From: Tanytarsus gracilentus
Lineage: Eukaryota > Arthropoda > Insecta > Diptera > Chironomidae
Assembly (NCBI GenBank): GCA_038502055.1
Contig: JAXRKN010000024.1
Span: 1 to 64,000, forward strand
Length of the DNA stretch: 64,000 nucleotides
Reading direction: 5' to 3'
Under the pieces are notes generated by a model. That model saw only the letters and a list, made by a program, of their open reading frames with translations, had not been told where the DNA came from and did not search any database. Shown here piece by piece: positions 1 through 14,100 of this stretch (position 1 is the first letter of the stretch; the number at the start of each line of letters is the position of its first letter). A program made the position numbers and the translations under genes.

Positions 1-409
1 GTGACGAGAATTGAAATTGATTGGAGGTGGATGGATTTTGTGGAGGGTGTGAGGGAATTTTTGCGAGCGTTAAAATTATTCTCAAAGTCAATTTTCTCTT
101 TCACAACTATGAAAATTTAATTATCGTGTTCATAATAATCTTCGCTACTTCATCAATGTACAAAGTGAACATGAAAATCGAGGAAAATTTTTCATCTCAT
201 GGGAAGCGAAAAATTCTTAATTTTTCTTCTCTTCCTGATCCAAATTTTCATATAAAAATAAATTTTGATGACGCGAATCCGAGTTCCAGACATTTCAGAA
301 GTGAATTAATGTTGAATGGGGTTGAAATATTTGTCAAACAGGGTCAGGGAATTTAAAATTGATTGGCTGTGACAATTGGGTGAATTTTAGGGTTTTAAAT
401 CTCAGTAAA

Positions 410-601
410 AATTAGGGTGACCATCCTAGATTTTTCAGAAATTATTTTATGTTTTAATTATAATTTGAATTTTTTTAAATTGAATTTTAATTAAAGATAA
501 AATAATTATAATTATAATTTAAATTATAATTTTTCATTGTAATTTTAATTATTATTTTTATTTGTAATTTTAATTAACCCTTAATAAAACTCACCCTAAT
601 T
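410..601. repeat. Inverted-repeat (MITE-like) element
   Basis: An 11-bp perfect inverted repeat, AATTAGGGTGA at 410-420 and its complement at 591-601, encloses about 170 bp of A/T-rich sequence without an ORF. This is the layout of a short non-autonomous DNA element. A similar motif recurs at 55970-56000 as a short hairpin. No clear target duplication is seen. Confidence 0.5.
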
Positions 602-1256
602 AAACTCCAATTTATTGACTCATTAAATGTCAAATTTAAAAGTCACCATCACTTTCACATTCTCCGCGCACTTCAATCTCAGTACATCCTCATTTATGCA
701 AATTCCTTTTCGAACATAATCAAACAAACCTCGTTCGGGGCCAAATTACATAACAATAACTGACTCATCAGCATTGTCATCATCGTATGCGAGACTTTAA
801 ATATATTATAAACAATTGACTATTTAAGACGACACGAAAGATGAAGAAGGTGATGATTAAATTTCATCGTCGAGGCTTATTAGCTCATTAAAAGAGTGCT
901 GCGAAAAAAGAGACGAGGAACAAGAAGAGCAAAATGAGCTACTGAATGATTTTTAAAATCATCACGTCATCATGCGCTAATTGGTGGCGGTTGCAATGTG
1001 AGAGTCGAGTGGCAGGTGCTTAATTTTCGACATCATTAATCAAGTTTGAGGGGCAGAGAGAGAGCTTTGTCAGAGAGATAGTCAATTGAAGGGATTATGA
1101 ATGAGGTTTGGCGCGCTGATTAATGGGATGGCTATTAATTAGCTTCGAAGCGTTCAGCTTTGATGTTGCTGAATTGTGGATGGAGATTGAGAATTTTGTC
1201 ACAATTTCTTGGATGATGAATTTTGTGTTTTATTTCGAGGGTTTTAAATTAAATCG

Positions 1257-1371
1257 AGGGGTGGGAAACTCATGATATTTAATTTTTTTATAACAGATTT
1301 TTTTTTCAATGTCTCACTGAATTTTAAAACATTTAAAAATTCAATTTTGCATGTCATGAGTTCCCACCCCT
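1257..1371. repeat. Fold-back element, TIR AGGGGTGGGAAACTCATGA
   Basis: The left end AGGGGTGGGAAACTCATGA (1257-1275) is matched by its reverse complement near 1353-1371 with one base missing, around an AT-rich core. The same GGGGTGGGAAACT-type terminus appears at 4316-4507, 36071-36145 and 36579-37069, so this is a dispersed family rather than a chance palindrome. Confidence 0.6.
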
Positions 1372-2106
1372 TAAAAATTTCTTCTAGTAAGAACTGATAA
1401 CAATCACACCTGGATTAAATTATCCGGTTGATGTTTTCGAAAAGTAAAAATTCTCAGGCATTTCCTTTCTAAATATTTTTATCGCTTATCATTTGACATA
1501 AAAACAACTTTTTGAAAATATTTCACATTTAAACTCTCGAGTCAATATTTTGAGTAAATGCAAAAAAAAACATTGAGTAACTGCGGAACAGAAAAAAAGT
1601 ACCGCATCTGTTTTTTTTTTGTGTAAAGAAAAAGGTCTCGATAGAAGTTCAGAAAATCCATTTACCGAAATATTTATATGACTGTAGGAGGACAGTGAGG
1701 ATCTGGATATTTCAAAGTATTTAAAAGGTTCAATAATAAAAAGTGTCAGTGGTTACTGTTTCAACATACGCCACAGCATTTTTAAAAGTGAATTTCTCGA
1801 ATCAAGGAAGTAGCCGCTCATCCCCACGACCATTTTCATGTTCATCCTTCGCTATTTACTTCTCACTCTCGTCCGTAATATTTACTTTAACTAATTTTAC
1901 AGTTTTTTATTTCCATTCGGCTCGAACACATGCGAAAAAAATAGTAAAAAATATCTACATTTGCAAGTTCATGTAAACAAAACATGATGCGCACATTTTC
2001 GGGGTGTTGAAGAGAGAATTTTCCTCTCTTCATTCATTGAAGCAGTGGCTGACAGTCTAGAGTCTACTTTGAAAGTTTATCGAATTACAAAAATTAATTT
2101 TTTTAG

Positions 2107-5100
2107 ATCGCCTCAAATCTCCAGCAACGGCACATCACCGACAGCATCGACAGCATCAAAGAAATCCGAGAACGGCGGTCACGTCCGCGCTAAAAGTGGC
2201 CACAAAATGCTCCTCGAGAATCTCAACGTGACGTCACCGACCGCTGGCAACGGTGAACGTCCAAAGCCTCAAATACTCGAGCTGGTAATCAACAAAGATC
2301 GCAACGGCTACGGCATGAAAGTGTCTGGCGAAAATCCAGTCTTTGTTGATAGCGTTAAGGAGGGCGGTGCTGCATTTCGTGCGGGTCTTCACGCAGCCGA
2401 CATGATTCTTCGAGTGAACGGCGTAAACGTTCGCTTTTCGACACACGCTGAGGTCGTTCAGCTCATGAAAGCGACGCAAAATGTTGAATTGACGGTGCAG
2501 AGAAACGCGAGGAATTTCGCACTTCCAATTGGAGGTAGAAGTGGCGAAAATTCACCAGCGACACCGACATCGACTAGTCAGAGAAATAGTATTACGGCAC
2601 CGCTGCCAGTTGATGTGAGTAGATTTTTAAATTTAAGTGACACTAGCTTGCTTATAGAGGTTTTGCTAATCCCGGGACTGAAAAGCTGTTAATCGTGAAT
2701 CCCTGCGGATCGGAATTTATTTGTTTCGGGATCCCGGTGTTAAAAACTGTTTAGTCCCGGAATCCCGAGTTTACAGCTGTTTACTCCCGGGATCCCGCTC
2801 GAAACCCCCTACTTGCTTATTAAAAATCCCCTAAATCATCTCATCATCACCTTCCTAATAATCACAAATAACTTTTAGCACCACAAACGAATGGAAGTTG
2901 AGTTCACGAAAGTACACACCCTGTACTTGATGCTTGAGCAAGAGAAGAAAAATTTGGAGAAATTGAGAGAAAATGAGTCACAGAATGGCAACGAAATCTC
3001 ACGTGCCGAGGCAAACATTCGAACATTACAAGAGCAGCTAAAGCAATCGACGGGCGATGTGAGTAGAAATTCGTTCTTTGGTGATTGGTGAATGTGGAAT
3101 TAATGGAAAAATTAAATATTTAATTTAAAGTAACTCAGATTAACTTAATTGTCTCGTGTGAGAGTTAGAGAATGTCCTTGTTGCTTTAATGATGTCCAAG
3201 TTTGCCTCATGATCTCATAACTAAATGCCTTAAATAAATAATTAAATAACCGAATTAATTCTCGAGCAACAAAACCCCTTTTCCTGTTCGTTGTTGTCAA
3301 AAAATCTTAAAAATATTCCATCAAACCACAATCACTCAATTCACCAAGAAAAAATACATTCCATGCTTAAAATCCAAACACAAAAAACCCGATTTCAGGC
3401 ATCGTCATCGCCACTCATGAACATCATAACGTCATCGAGTGCGAAAGTCACGACAACGCCAACAACAACCACAGCACCGAATTTTTTGGCGCGATTCCCG
3501 CGCAGTTTGAGTCAGTTGAATATTGGAAATAAGCGAAAGTCGACGGCAGCATCGCCGCAAGAGCCACAAAAGCCTCTGCCCGCATCACCACCAACGCCCG
3601 TGTCTTCCTCTTCGTCATCAAACACACCCGTGTCGAGTCCGAATCATCAGAAGGTGAGACTTCGTCATCAGCAGCCTCAGGTGACGGTCGATATTCCGCC
3701 GCCATTGCCACAGCGAAATATTCCGAGGAAAAATTCAGCGCAAATTTCAGATCTCGATTCGAGCATGATGGCAGCTGCAAAGGCAACTCCGGAAGCGTCT
3801 CGAAGTGGAAGCAAAAAGAAGACGAAACAAAAAGCATATTCAGATCCTAAAATGTCCAGCGAGTTGATGATGCAAATGGAAACTTCGAATGCTCCGCCGC
3901 CGCTTCCGCCTCGAACGCCTGGCGGAAATTTAATTGGATTCGAGGACGGCGCATTTGGTTTGTGTGTGACAAATAAAGACTCATCCGATGGTTCACCTTT
4001 GAACGATGGTCGACCATTGCCAAATAGCTGTTCAACTCAACTCCACTATCCATTAATATCGACAAGTGTGGCCGTTCGTGATGGCATGATGCCGCCATCT
4101 TTTCACGGTCATCATCATCATCAGAGATCGTTCGATAGTGTTATGAACACGAGCAGTAGCAGTCTTCCACCCGATCTTCAAGTCGCAGTAGTGGTGAGTA
4201 TGAGTGGAGAGAGTTCTGAGATCCTTTCCTATGTAGACTTCAACGAACCTTTTATGAATGGCTTTGATTTTGAGTGCTGAGTGTTTGAATTTTTAAATTT
4301 CAAATTTTTAAAACAGGAGTGGAAACTTGTTGAATTAAAATTATTAAACTAAATAATTTTTTTTATTACAGAATAATTTTTAGTACAAAATTATTTAGTA
4401 CTGAATATTTTTTACTAAAGAATTTTATTTCATTAGACAATATTTTTATAAATATTCATAATTTAACGTCTAATTTTAAATTTTTGAATATTCCGAGTTT
4501 CCACTCTTTGATTTTCCTCCTTTTACCACCACCTCAAAAACTATTTTTGTTTATTATTATTGAGAAATTCCTTCTGGATAATGATCCGCAACTGAATCTT
4601 ATTCTATTTTTAATTTTCATACTTTTTCTTCCCTCGAACATTAACTAATAACTCATTTTCCTCTCTCTACACACTTTTTACTGTTCATCTCTTTTTTTGT
4701 TGCTTGATAGAATTTTTGCTTTATTTTTGAGAAATATTTTTCTGGCTTTTTAGATGGTGAAGGACTCACTTAAATATTTTATCACAAATTACTGATTAAA
4801 AATTATATTTTAGAAACCCAAAAAGGACAACAAAACCCACCATCGAAACTCTTCCAATCCGGATGTGTCGCCGCCCGGCACTCCACCACCACCATATCAT
4901 GCACCAACACAAATCACAGCAGCTCAAACCAACATTGAGCAGCGAAACATTCTTGCCTTCGAGTGTGACAACGAAACCGACGACGAACTCCTCGGCGAGG
5001 ACGACGGTGTCTTTCGATCGATTTCAATGCTGACAGCACCCGAAAATGCCGCATATCTCGTTGTGTTCTTAAATTTTGTATTAAGCAATTCAAAGCCGTC

Positions 5101-8100
5101 GCCAATTCTCTTTTATCTCATCACGGATTTATATAAGAAGGGAAATGTGAAAGATATGCGAAAATGGGCCTACGAAATTCACTCAACCTTCCTCGTACCA
5201 AGTTCACCGCTAGCTTTCTTCCCCGACACCGATAACATGTGTGAAACGATTGCGAGAGATATCGACGATAAATTAGCACAAGCTAAAAGTTATCAACCAA
5301 CTGAGAGAAGTGGAAATTCACAAGACTTCGAGATGGCGGGACTGTTGAGGACTGTCTTTCAAAAGGCACGATCAAAAGCTCGCGACATGGTCAATGGACA
5401 AATGGAAGAGTTTCAGGAGAAACGAACAGCTGGACTGGGCACGATGTATGGACCTGCAGCACCTGATTTAGCGGCAGCAAAGAAAAATAAAACGAGCGAG
5501 CAGAAAATTGTTGAAGACTTTCTTCTTCCGAAACTTCAAGCGATGCTCGAGGAAACTGAGAATGCTGAGAGTGACGCAAAAATTGCGCTCGCATCTGCAC
5601 TCTCGACGGTGGTCCATAAAATTTTCCTTCCTCGCGGCACATCTGCGCCAAACGCCGAACGAGTTCATCACTATGTCACGCGTGAAAAGTCATTCAAGTC
5701 GAGATTAATAAGTAAAAAGGGTAAACTTGTTGTGCGTGGACATCACTTGAGTCTTAGACAGTATTACGAGACGACGCATTGCAATCATTGCGGAAATCTA
5801 ATTTGGGGTGTTGCACCTCAGGGTTATTCGTGTGCCGATTGTGGATTGAACGTTCATCGAGGCTGTTCAAAGTCTTTGGATGAAACCTGTCCCGGTCCTG
5901 TTTGCGTGCCTTCGGTTGATAAATTTACAAAGTTCATGGATCGAATAAGAGAGAAAGGTCATGGAAGTCAGAGTGAGTATAAACTTTTCCACTCGACCTC
6001 AATTTCTTACGCAAACAATAATCTTCATTAACTCTATTAACTTCCGATAGATGCGACGAAGAAGCAGGAAGAAGACACAACACCATGGGACGACGCCTTA
6101 CCCTCAGCCGGTGAGTTTTATATTTGCTTTTCTCCATTTTCCTTCAACTTCCGCGTAAACAAACCGCCATCCGATGTGCAATGCCACAATTTGAATCTTG
6201 TTGTACCATCTGGTCGAAAAATAACGCGCAATGTGCAGGCAGATGCTGCATGTATTTTTGTTCTTGAGGTTTTCAAATTTCCGATTGACGTAGATCCGAA
6301 TGAGAGCTGGGATATTTTGTATTTCGGACATTTTGACCACAGAATTTATAAATTTTGTCCATGATTAAAAAAGTGAAAATGGGATAATTTTTTTGAAATG
6401 GTCTAAAATATTTAAAAAGATTAAAATTTTTGAAACAGATTAAAATTTAAAATAGTCTAAATATTTTAAATGGTATAATTTTTTCAAATGGTCTAAAAAT
6501 TTAAAATATTTAAAAAACTCAAAAATGCTCAAATTTTGCTTCATTCAAAAATTTTCTGCTTAATTTTCAATGAAAGCTCTCAATATTTTTGAACTCGATC
6601 TCAAAATTTTCACCCCGCACTAAAAGCCAGATTTTTTTGCTCTCAACTCTAAATGTTTATACATCAAACTGTATCATCTTCCCCGAGATGTGAAATTAAT
6701 CGATAAAATTCAACTTGGGTTTTTTGTCTGAAGGTGCTTCTGCCGATAAATTCGGGTCATTGCAAGAAGTCTTCACTTTTCAATCAATTTCGCTCTCATT
6801 TAATCGCTCATCATTCACCATTTGAAAATGGTGAAAAATAATCTTCATCAACTCGTGTTCAGCTCATAACCCATTTTTCAGCTTCAATAGAAATTTTCAT
6901 GACAAACATCATCATTTATTTATTGGCACTGAGAGTGAGCGTGAGTCATAAAAGAAGAGGAAATTTTTTGATGGATGGCTTTGCGATCTTGATAACTTTA
7001 TGTTGGTTGATAGTAAGAGGAAATGTGGGTTAAAAGGACTTTGAAGGTTTTTAATGGAGTTCTATAATGGGTTGGGAAGTTGGGTTAAAAATTGCGTTTT
7101 TTTGATGTTAATTTTTGAGTTGGGAATTTTTTGATATTTAATTAAATTTATTGCATTTTTAAATATTTTTTGCTATTATTAATTTTTTTTATTAATTTTA
7201 GCAAGTTTTTGTAATTTAAAAAATTTACAGTTTAAAAAAAATTCCTCAAATCCTTTATTAAGAAACAATTGAAACAATTTTAAATTATTTCACAAAGAAA
7301 AAACAAAAACTCATCAAGAAAATTCTCTAATTAAAGTAATTTTCCTCTCGAAAACATTTCAATTATCTTTTCCTGCTACACACGTTCGTGTATATAAGAG
7401 ATGTGATCGTAAAAAAAAAGAATAATTCATCATCATATATAAAATGACCTTTTCACGAGCGCGAATATAAAGAAATAGAAAAAAAGAAGTTTTCCACTCA
7501 AACACATTCACACTTTTCGCTCTGTTTACATTTTTTTCTTCTCAATCCAATGTAATTGAGACGTTAAAGCGAGAGAGAGAAAAACGATTTTTTTTGTGGG
7601 TGAGAAAAAGGTTTTTTTTCACCGCTTGAATCACTTTTTCCGCTCATTCACTCCGTGGCCTTTTCACGTTCGCGTAACAAGTTCTCGTCACAGCGAGCTC
7701 GTCAAAAAAAGAAATATTCACAATTTTTTTGTGCGCTTGAAAATAGAAAAGAATTTTAAAAGTTTTTCGGTTTGAGAAAATTGTGTGAAAAGATTTTTCT
7801 CACTCACGTTGACCTTCGGTTTTTTGAAAAGTTTATTGCTTTTCGCCCAAAATTGACACTGAACAAACTAACAAAGAAAATCAAAATAAATAACTCGCGT
7901 GAAAATCCAGGAGTCAAGTGCGAGAGAGGTGAAAGAGAAATAAACAGCCAGAAAGTGAAAACTTTCTTCGCGGGTGCTTGATGAGAAAATAAACAGTCGA
8001 AGAAGCCAAACTGTGCAAATAAATTTTAAATTTTGCTCTAAGAGATCCGCGTGAAGTTTTTGAGAAAACCTCAAAGGAGGATTTTTTATGAACTTGAAGC

Positions 8101-11100
8101 AGAAGATTTAAAAGAGTTTTTCTCGCGTGCTGTGGTGAAATTGTGCTGTGGCAAATGTCATATGTGTCGCCGATACGTAAACAGAGCACTAAACCCACAA
8201 AAGAGGTTTATAGGATGAAAGGTTAGAGTTTGATAGTTTTTGGATAATTTAATTTAAACTTAAATTAGTTTGTGATAAGGATTGGAATATTTTTGAAAAT
8301 ATATTTTATGAAAGTTAAAAAAATCATGAAAAATTGAAAAGTGGACATGGTTAAATAAAAAACCTACATAGGTTTGTTAAGGATACATCAGGGTGAAGAT
8401 TGATCTAAATCCTAGCTTTGAGATAAAAGAGAGTTTAAAATTTAAAAATGGTTATAAAAATCCATCAACGTTCAAGAAAGTTAACTAAAACCTAATAAAA
8501 ACCAATCAACATTGAATTAGATTCAAGAATGTTGAACTAAAACCTATCAAGGTTCACTAAGGTCCAAAACCTTTTAATTTTCTTTACTTTAAGTTTTTAA
8601 ACTATAATTAAAATATTGAAGAAAGCAAAATAGTTATAAATCAATTAATTAATTGAAAATTCACTAATCGTCAACATGCTAAAAAATGTTGCTAAATTTT
8701 CGAGTATGAGTCAATTAGATTTTTCATCCAGAATTTTCTTGAGAGTTAAAAAATCGCGGCGCCAAACTTTTTTGTTTTTAAGATGTGAAATAAATTAAAT
8801 CTAATTAATTTTAGAAATGACGAATAAAAAATTTATCACTAATTTTTAATTACAAATTTAGACCACAAAAACACAAGGATGGTCAATTGCATTTTAATTG
8901 AGGAAAAATTGCATTACAAAAAATTTAATTTTATTAATTACAACTTCATGTAGTTTTCATATAAAATTCATGTAATTTACCAAAATTAAATTACATTCCG
9001 TGAATTTTTAGCGTAACCCACAAAGTGGTGTAACGCTTATATGCTCGTGATTCCGTCCGTCCGTCCGTCCGTCCGTCTGTCCGTCCGTCCGTCCGTCCGT
9101 CCGTCTGCACAAGCGAGATCTCGGTCCCTGGACCAGCTAGAGACTTCTAGTTTTCGCCAGATGGTAGCTCTTAGGGTCTATATGTGCAGGCACTGACTAT
9201 TTTTTGAGTCATGACCTATGGTCGTGCCATGGACGGCCATAACGTCCATTTTTCATACAAATTTTTTCTTATATGGCTTCATGGGTATCGTTGAACTCGT
9301 GATTGGACCAGAAATCGATTGGCATTGATTCGTAACTTGACCAGGAATCGATTGACATACATGATTTTTCGAGTCGTGACCTATGGTCGTGCCACAGACA
9401 GCCAAAATGTCCATTTTTCAGAACTATGGTTTCATGGGTATCGTTGAACTCGTGATTGGACCAGGAATCGATTGATATAGATGATTTTTGAGGAATGTCC
9501 ATCATGGCCGGCCAGCAGTGCCACGGACAGCCAAAATGTTCATTTTTCAGAACTATGGCTTCATGTATCTCGTTGAACTCGTAATTGAACCAGGAACTGA
9601 ATGGCATTGATGATTTTTGATGAATGTCCATCATGGACGGCCAGTAGTGCCACGGACAGCCAAAATGTCCATTTTTCAGAACTATGGCTTCATGGGTATC
9701 GTTGAACTCGTGATTGGACCAGGAATCTATTGACATAGATGATTTTTGATAAATGCTAATCAAGGCCGGCCAGTAGTGCCACGGACAGCCAAAATGTCCA
9801 TTTTTCAGAACTATGACTTCATGGGTATCGTTGAACTCGTAATTGGACCAGGAATCTAATGACATAGACGATTTTTGAAAAATTGTCGAACAGGACTGCC
9901 ACGGACAGCCAAAGTGTCCGGATTGACTTAAACTCATTTTTTATGCACTTGATTTTCAAACACTGATCTGTTACAAGTGGGTTACGCGGCAACACCCACG
10001 TGTGGGTTTTGAAACATTTTTTTTGTAATTTTTTGTAATTTTCCATCTTTGAAAAACATCAAAACTTAATTTTTTATAATTTATTTTAAGTTTAAAAACA
10101 AAGAAAACTTTCAATTAAATTCCCACAAAAAAATCACATCCCTAATCAATTAAAACTTTTTCCCATTAATTGATAATTATTTTTCAATATTTTTAATGCA
10201 ACTCATAATTAAATTGCATAAAAACTGATTAAGCTTTTACGACTTTTCTCTCTCGCAACTCAAGTGTTTACATCCCAACTTGATATTTTTTTTTCGAATC
10301 ATTAAAAAACTTTTTTTGTATTATTCTAAGGTGTCTGTTTTCCTCTCCATGCTTTTGTTTTCGAAGATTTTTTTTCGCTTGTTTGTCTATTTTTGAAATG
10401 AGCGAAAAAAAATTTCATGCTTCGATGCATTGAAGGCGATCAGTTATTTTTCACTGTCGGTGTTGCTTTTGTGAAATAAATTAAACAACTTTTTTTTAAA
10501 ATAAAAAAGATTAATTAAAATTCCTTCTTGATAATTTTCATAAAATTTTTCCTCTCTCACATGACGATGATGCTGATATGAGAAAACTTTTAGTGCCGTC
10601 CGCAAAAAAAATAATGAAAAATTTGCGTTCGATGAAAATGAAAAATTATTTTATCTTTTGTGTCTCGACTTCCAAAGTCAACCGATGAAAAATTGAATCC
10701 GAAAATCTATGAATGAAAAAAAATATTTTTTTTATGATTTCCATAAAATTTTATTCTCGACACACGAATGAAGGTGCAATTTGAGATTTATGTTAATGCC
10801 ATAATAAAATAAAAGAGTCGTAATTGATGTTGGCATGCGCAATGGTGATCGTAAGTGCGATGGCAGTGACTTGAAATCTTCAAATCTCCATTTATCTCAT
10901 TTTTTTCGCACCACATTGTGAAAATTTCCTGTCTGCCTTGTTTTTCTTCCTTTGACGCTTTTTTCACATCACAAATCATCATTGCCATACATCACACCAC
11001 CACATGTGTGTGTTGCTCTCATCATCGGTTTTATTTACGCTACGTCGTGAGTGGAAATGCCAGATGGCCATCTAACTCTGATATTTTCCTCCTTTCAGAT

Positions 11101-14100
11101 CGTTCGCAATCATTCAGCGCACGCCCGCGCGGCGATACACAATTCCAGCGATTGTCGCAGCAGTCGAGCAGCACGTCACAACTGCAATCGGATCCGTCGC
11201 AGACCGATTACGGTGGTCATGGATCGAGTAGCACAATCACGAGTTCCGCTGGCGGTTCTTCGGGTGGCATTGCGGGCTCACCACAGACGCACATGAGCTT
11301 GGAGGGCATTGGCGAGCACACGAGTACGCCGCACAGTGAAATGAAGCATGGCAAACAGAAAACTGGACAGCCGAATGCGAGAAGTGAATCGTACAAAGAG
11401 TGCTCGCCGAAGAGAAGTCGAACCAATCGGCCAAAGTCAGATCCGAGTCTGTATGAGTGAGTATCAAAATTAATTGGCGGATTAAAATTAAATCCGTGGA
11501 TTAAATTAATCTTATTTTTTCTCCACCCACAGAGACGACGTTTCATCATCAACCGTCGAGCATCATCACGACGACACATTAAACGCTTCATCGACACCTG
11601 GCAAGCCCATTCAGGGTACGAGTCTTGACTCATCCTCTGCATCATCGGAAGACGAGTCATTCTCGAGGGATCTAGACACGACGTGGAGTGCGCCTGCAAT
11701 TGTTGAAGTCATCCTCACGGATGCTGAGAAGAAGAGGCAGGAAATTATCAATGGTGAGATTTTAGATATTATTCATCAAACAATAAATTAAATTTTTTTC
11801 ATTAGAACTTTTTGAGACCGAAAAGAATCACGTGAAGATCTTAAAAGTGCTGCACAGTGTCTTCATGTTGCCCCTCGAGAAGAGCAAAGCAATGACAGCG
11901 GAACTGATTTCACTCGTTTTTCCACCCTCACTACTCGTCCTCAAGGACTGGCATTATACATTCGAAAGTGCACTGAAGCAACGATGGAAGGAGCACAATT
12001 CAGTGGTCAAAGAGATTGGAGATTGTCTCACTGTGGTAATTTGAATTAATTAAAAATTTATCAATATTTTAACAACAAATAATGTTTCCAGTTCGATGGA
12101 CAAACAGGCGAGACACTCAAGGAGCACGCGGCACGTTTCTGCGCCCGTCAACAAATAGCTTTAGAAGTTCTCAAGGAGCGCCGTAAAAAGGACGAAAATC
12201 TTCAACGAGGTTTAATCTATGCGGAATCAAACAAAGCTTGCCGTCGACTTCAACTCAAAGATCTGCTGCCGGCCGTGCTTCAACGACTAACAAAATATCC
12301 ATTGTTATTTGAGCGATTGCACAAGTGCAGTGAGGGTGCTGATGCGGAAGGAATTAAAAGGGCTTTGGATGCGTCAAAAGCAATTCTGGATTATGTTAAT
12401 CAAGCCGTACGGATAGCTGAAGAGTAAGTGAAATTTTTAATTTAAATTTTATGTTGGTATTTACAAAGTGGTCAATTGATTTTAATTTGAATTTTTCTAA
12501 CTATTTTTAGACTCCGATCGATCCAGAAGAAACTCGACAAATCCTCATACGAGAAGGAAGCACCGAATGAGTTTAAGAACCTCGATTTGACCAACTATAA
12601 ACTCATTCACGATGGCTTTCTAACGGTTAAAAAAGGCACAATTCAACTGCGCGTTCTCTTATTCGAAAATATGATTGTTCTGCTTCAAAAGACGGACGAG
12701 AAATATATCATGAAGTCATTTGCGAATCCAACGGGACTCGGCGACAACACAATGGTCAGTCCAATTACGAAAATCTGCAATACAATTGTGCGACTCAACG
12801 CTGTCGATAATCGCGCATTTTTCCTCATCAATCAAAGTGATCAGAACTCGCAGATGCTTGAGTTGACGGCGCCAACACAGAGTGAGAGTGAAGTTTGGAT
12901 AAGAAAAATCACGGAGGCAGCTGAGAAGGCGAATCATCTCAAGAAAGTGCAGTCGAAGCCACTTCCACCCGTTCCTCCGCCACCGCCGCCACCCGCTTTA
13001 GAAGAGACGCCGGAAAATCTTTTAAATTCACCGCCAGATGAAGAGGAAAGTCAAGCACCTGAACCTGTAAACCCTGAACCTGAGGTTGAGAAAGAACCTG
13101 AGCCGGAAGTAGAACCGGAAGACGACCCAAATGCCATACAAACCACACAACCTTGTCAATTAATTCAACCAACTGAAATTAACATTGAAGCTCAGGATGT
13201 TCAAGAAGCGACTCGAGTTGTCACGCCCGAAGAAAATCTCCGAAGACATGGCGACATCATTCAGACTTCGGTGACTGAAATGGAGAAAATTATTTGCGAT
13301 ATCAATCGAGTTCCACGCGAGCATTTTAGTGAAATTGCTGATATTGCCGCGCAACCCGAAGCGAATTCAGATCTCGCTGAACTCGCGCTCGCTGCTTTTG
13401 CACAATCAAAATTCCTCGTTGAGTGTCTTCGAACGGCACTCATTAATGGTGCTGTGAGTCAACCGGTGGTTGCGAGCATTGGCGGTACTGCTCTCTGTGA
13501 CAACTGTGCACCGCCCGATTTCCTCGAGACAACGAAAGAAAAAATGGAAACTGATGGCGAAACAGAAAACGATGGAGATAATTTATATTGTGAAATTGAG
13601 CCGTTGAAGGAGGATGGAAATTCGACAATTGTCGCTAAGAATGGAAGTCATATGGAGATTAATGACACATACAGTGGCGTCGAGGTGAAGAAAAGTGGAT
13701 CGATTAAAGTTGATATGATTGCGAACTCAATCACAACGCTTAACTCACTCGTGTCGCAGTTGACGGTGAGTTTAGTTTGTAAATTTGATTAGATTTTCGT
13801 GGATTTTTAAGATTTTGTTTACAAAAGCATAAATTTTAAAATATTTGTTTACATTTTTCTGGATTTAAAAAATTAAAATATTTGTTTACATTTTCCTGGA
13901 TTTAATTTTTTTTAATTTCCAGATAAAAATCGCCGATCGCGATCACGAACGAGAAATGTATCGGAAGGAGAATCAGCGACTAAGACAGCAGGATGAAGAG
14001 ATTATTGTTGTTGGCGATGCTGTGGATGTAAGTTAGAGTTAGATTAAAATTTTTATTAAAGCTAATTTAAATCTTTTCAGGATATCGAAGATAATGTGAT

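Larger units (their letters stand above)
1..2106. other. Non-coding DNA upstream of first visible RhoGEF2 exon
   Basis: No supported gene. Open frames here are short and low-complexity. The stretch is probably a 5' intron of RhoGEF2, because the first visible coding exon at 2107 begins at the third base of a codon and therefore needs an upstream coding exon that I cannot find. It holds two inverted-repeat elements listed separately (410-601 and 1257-1371). Confidence 0.6.
8874..10051. mobile_element. MITE (TIR CAAGGATGG/CCATCTTTG) split by a nested insertion
   Basis: The outer sequence 8874-9010 plus 10017-10051 resembles the intact 155-bp elements at 36606-36760 and 63699-63852: a GATGG..ATTAC start, a TTTAATT core with TTCATGTA, then TTTTGTAATTTTCCATCT at the end. 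Here the 3' third is separated by about 1 kb of a different repeat (9011-10016), so the second element inserted into this MITE. Confidence 0.6.
6111..11098 (+). other. Large RhoGEF2 intron
   Basis: An intron of about 5 kb between the post-C1 exon and the pre-DH exon. It contains simple A/T sequence, a GC-richer block at 7480-8220 that looks like an internal promoter plus first exon (separate entries), and a MITE with a second repeat nested in it at 8874-10051. No other coding signal is supported. Confidence 0.75.

Noticed and set aside
21..356. 111-codon frame at window start
   Set aside because: Phe/Ile/Asn/Lys-rich low-complexity translation with no domain, and no splice signal joining it to the PDZ exon in phase.
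9269..9937. 222-codon minus-strand frame with GHFGCPWH repeats
   Set aside because: It lies wholly inside the tandem array of the (GTCY)n repeat, has no signal of an independent gene and is decayed in the second copy; kept only as a finding, not as a gene.
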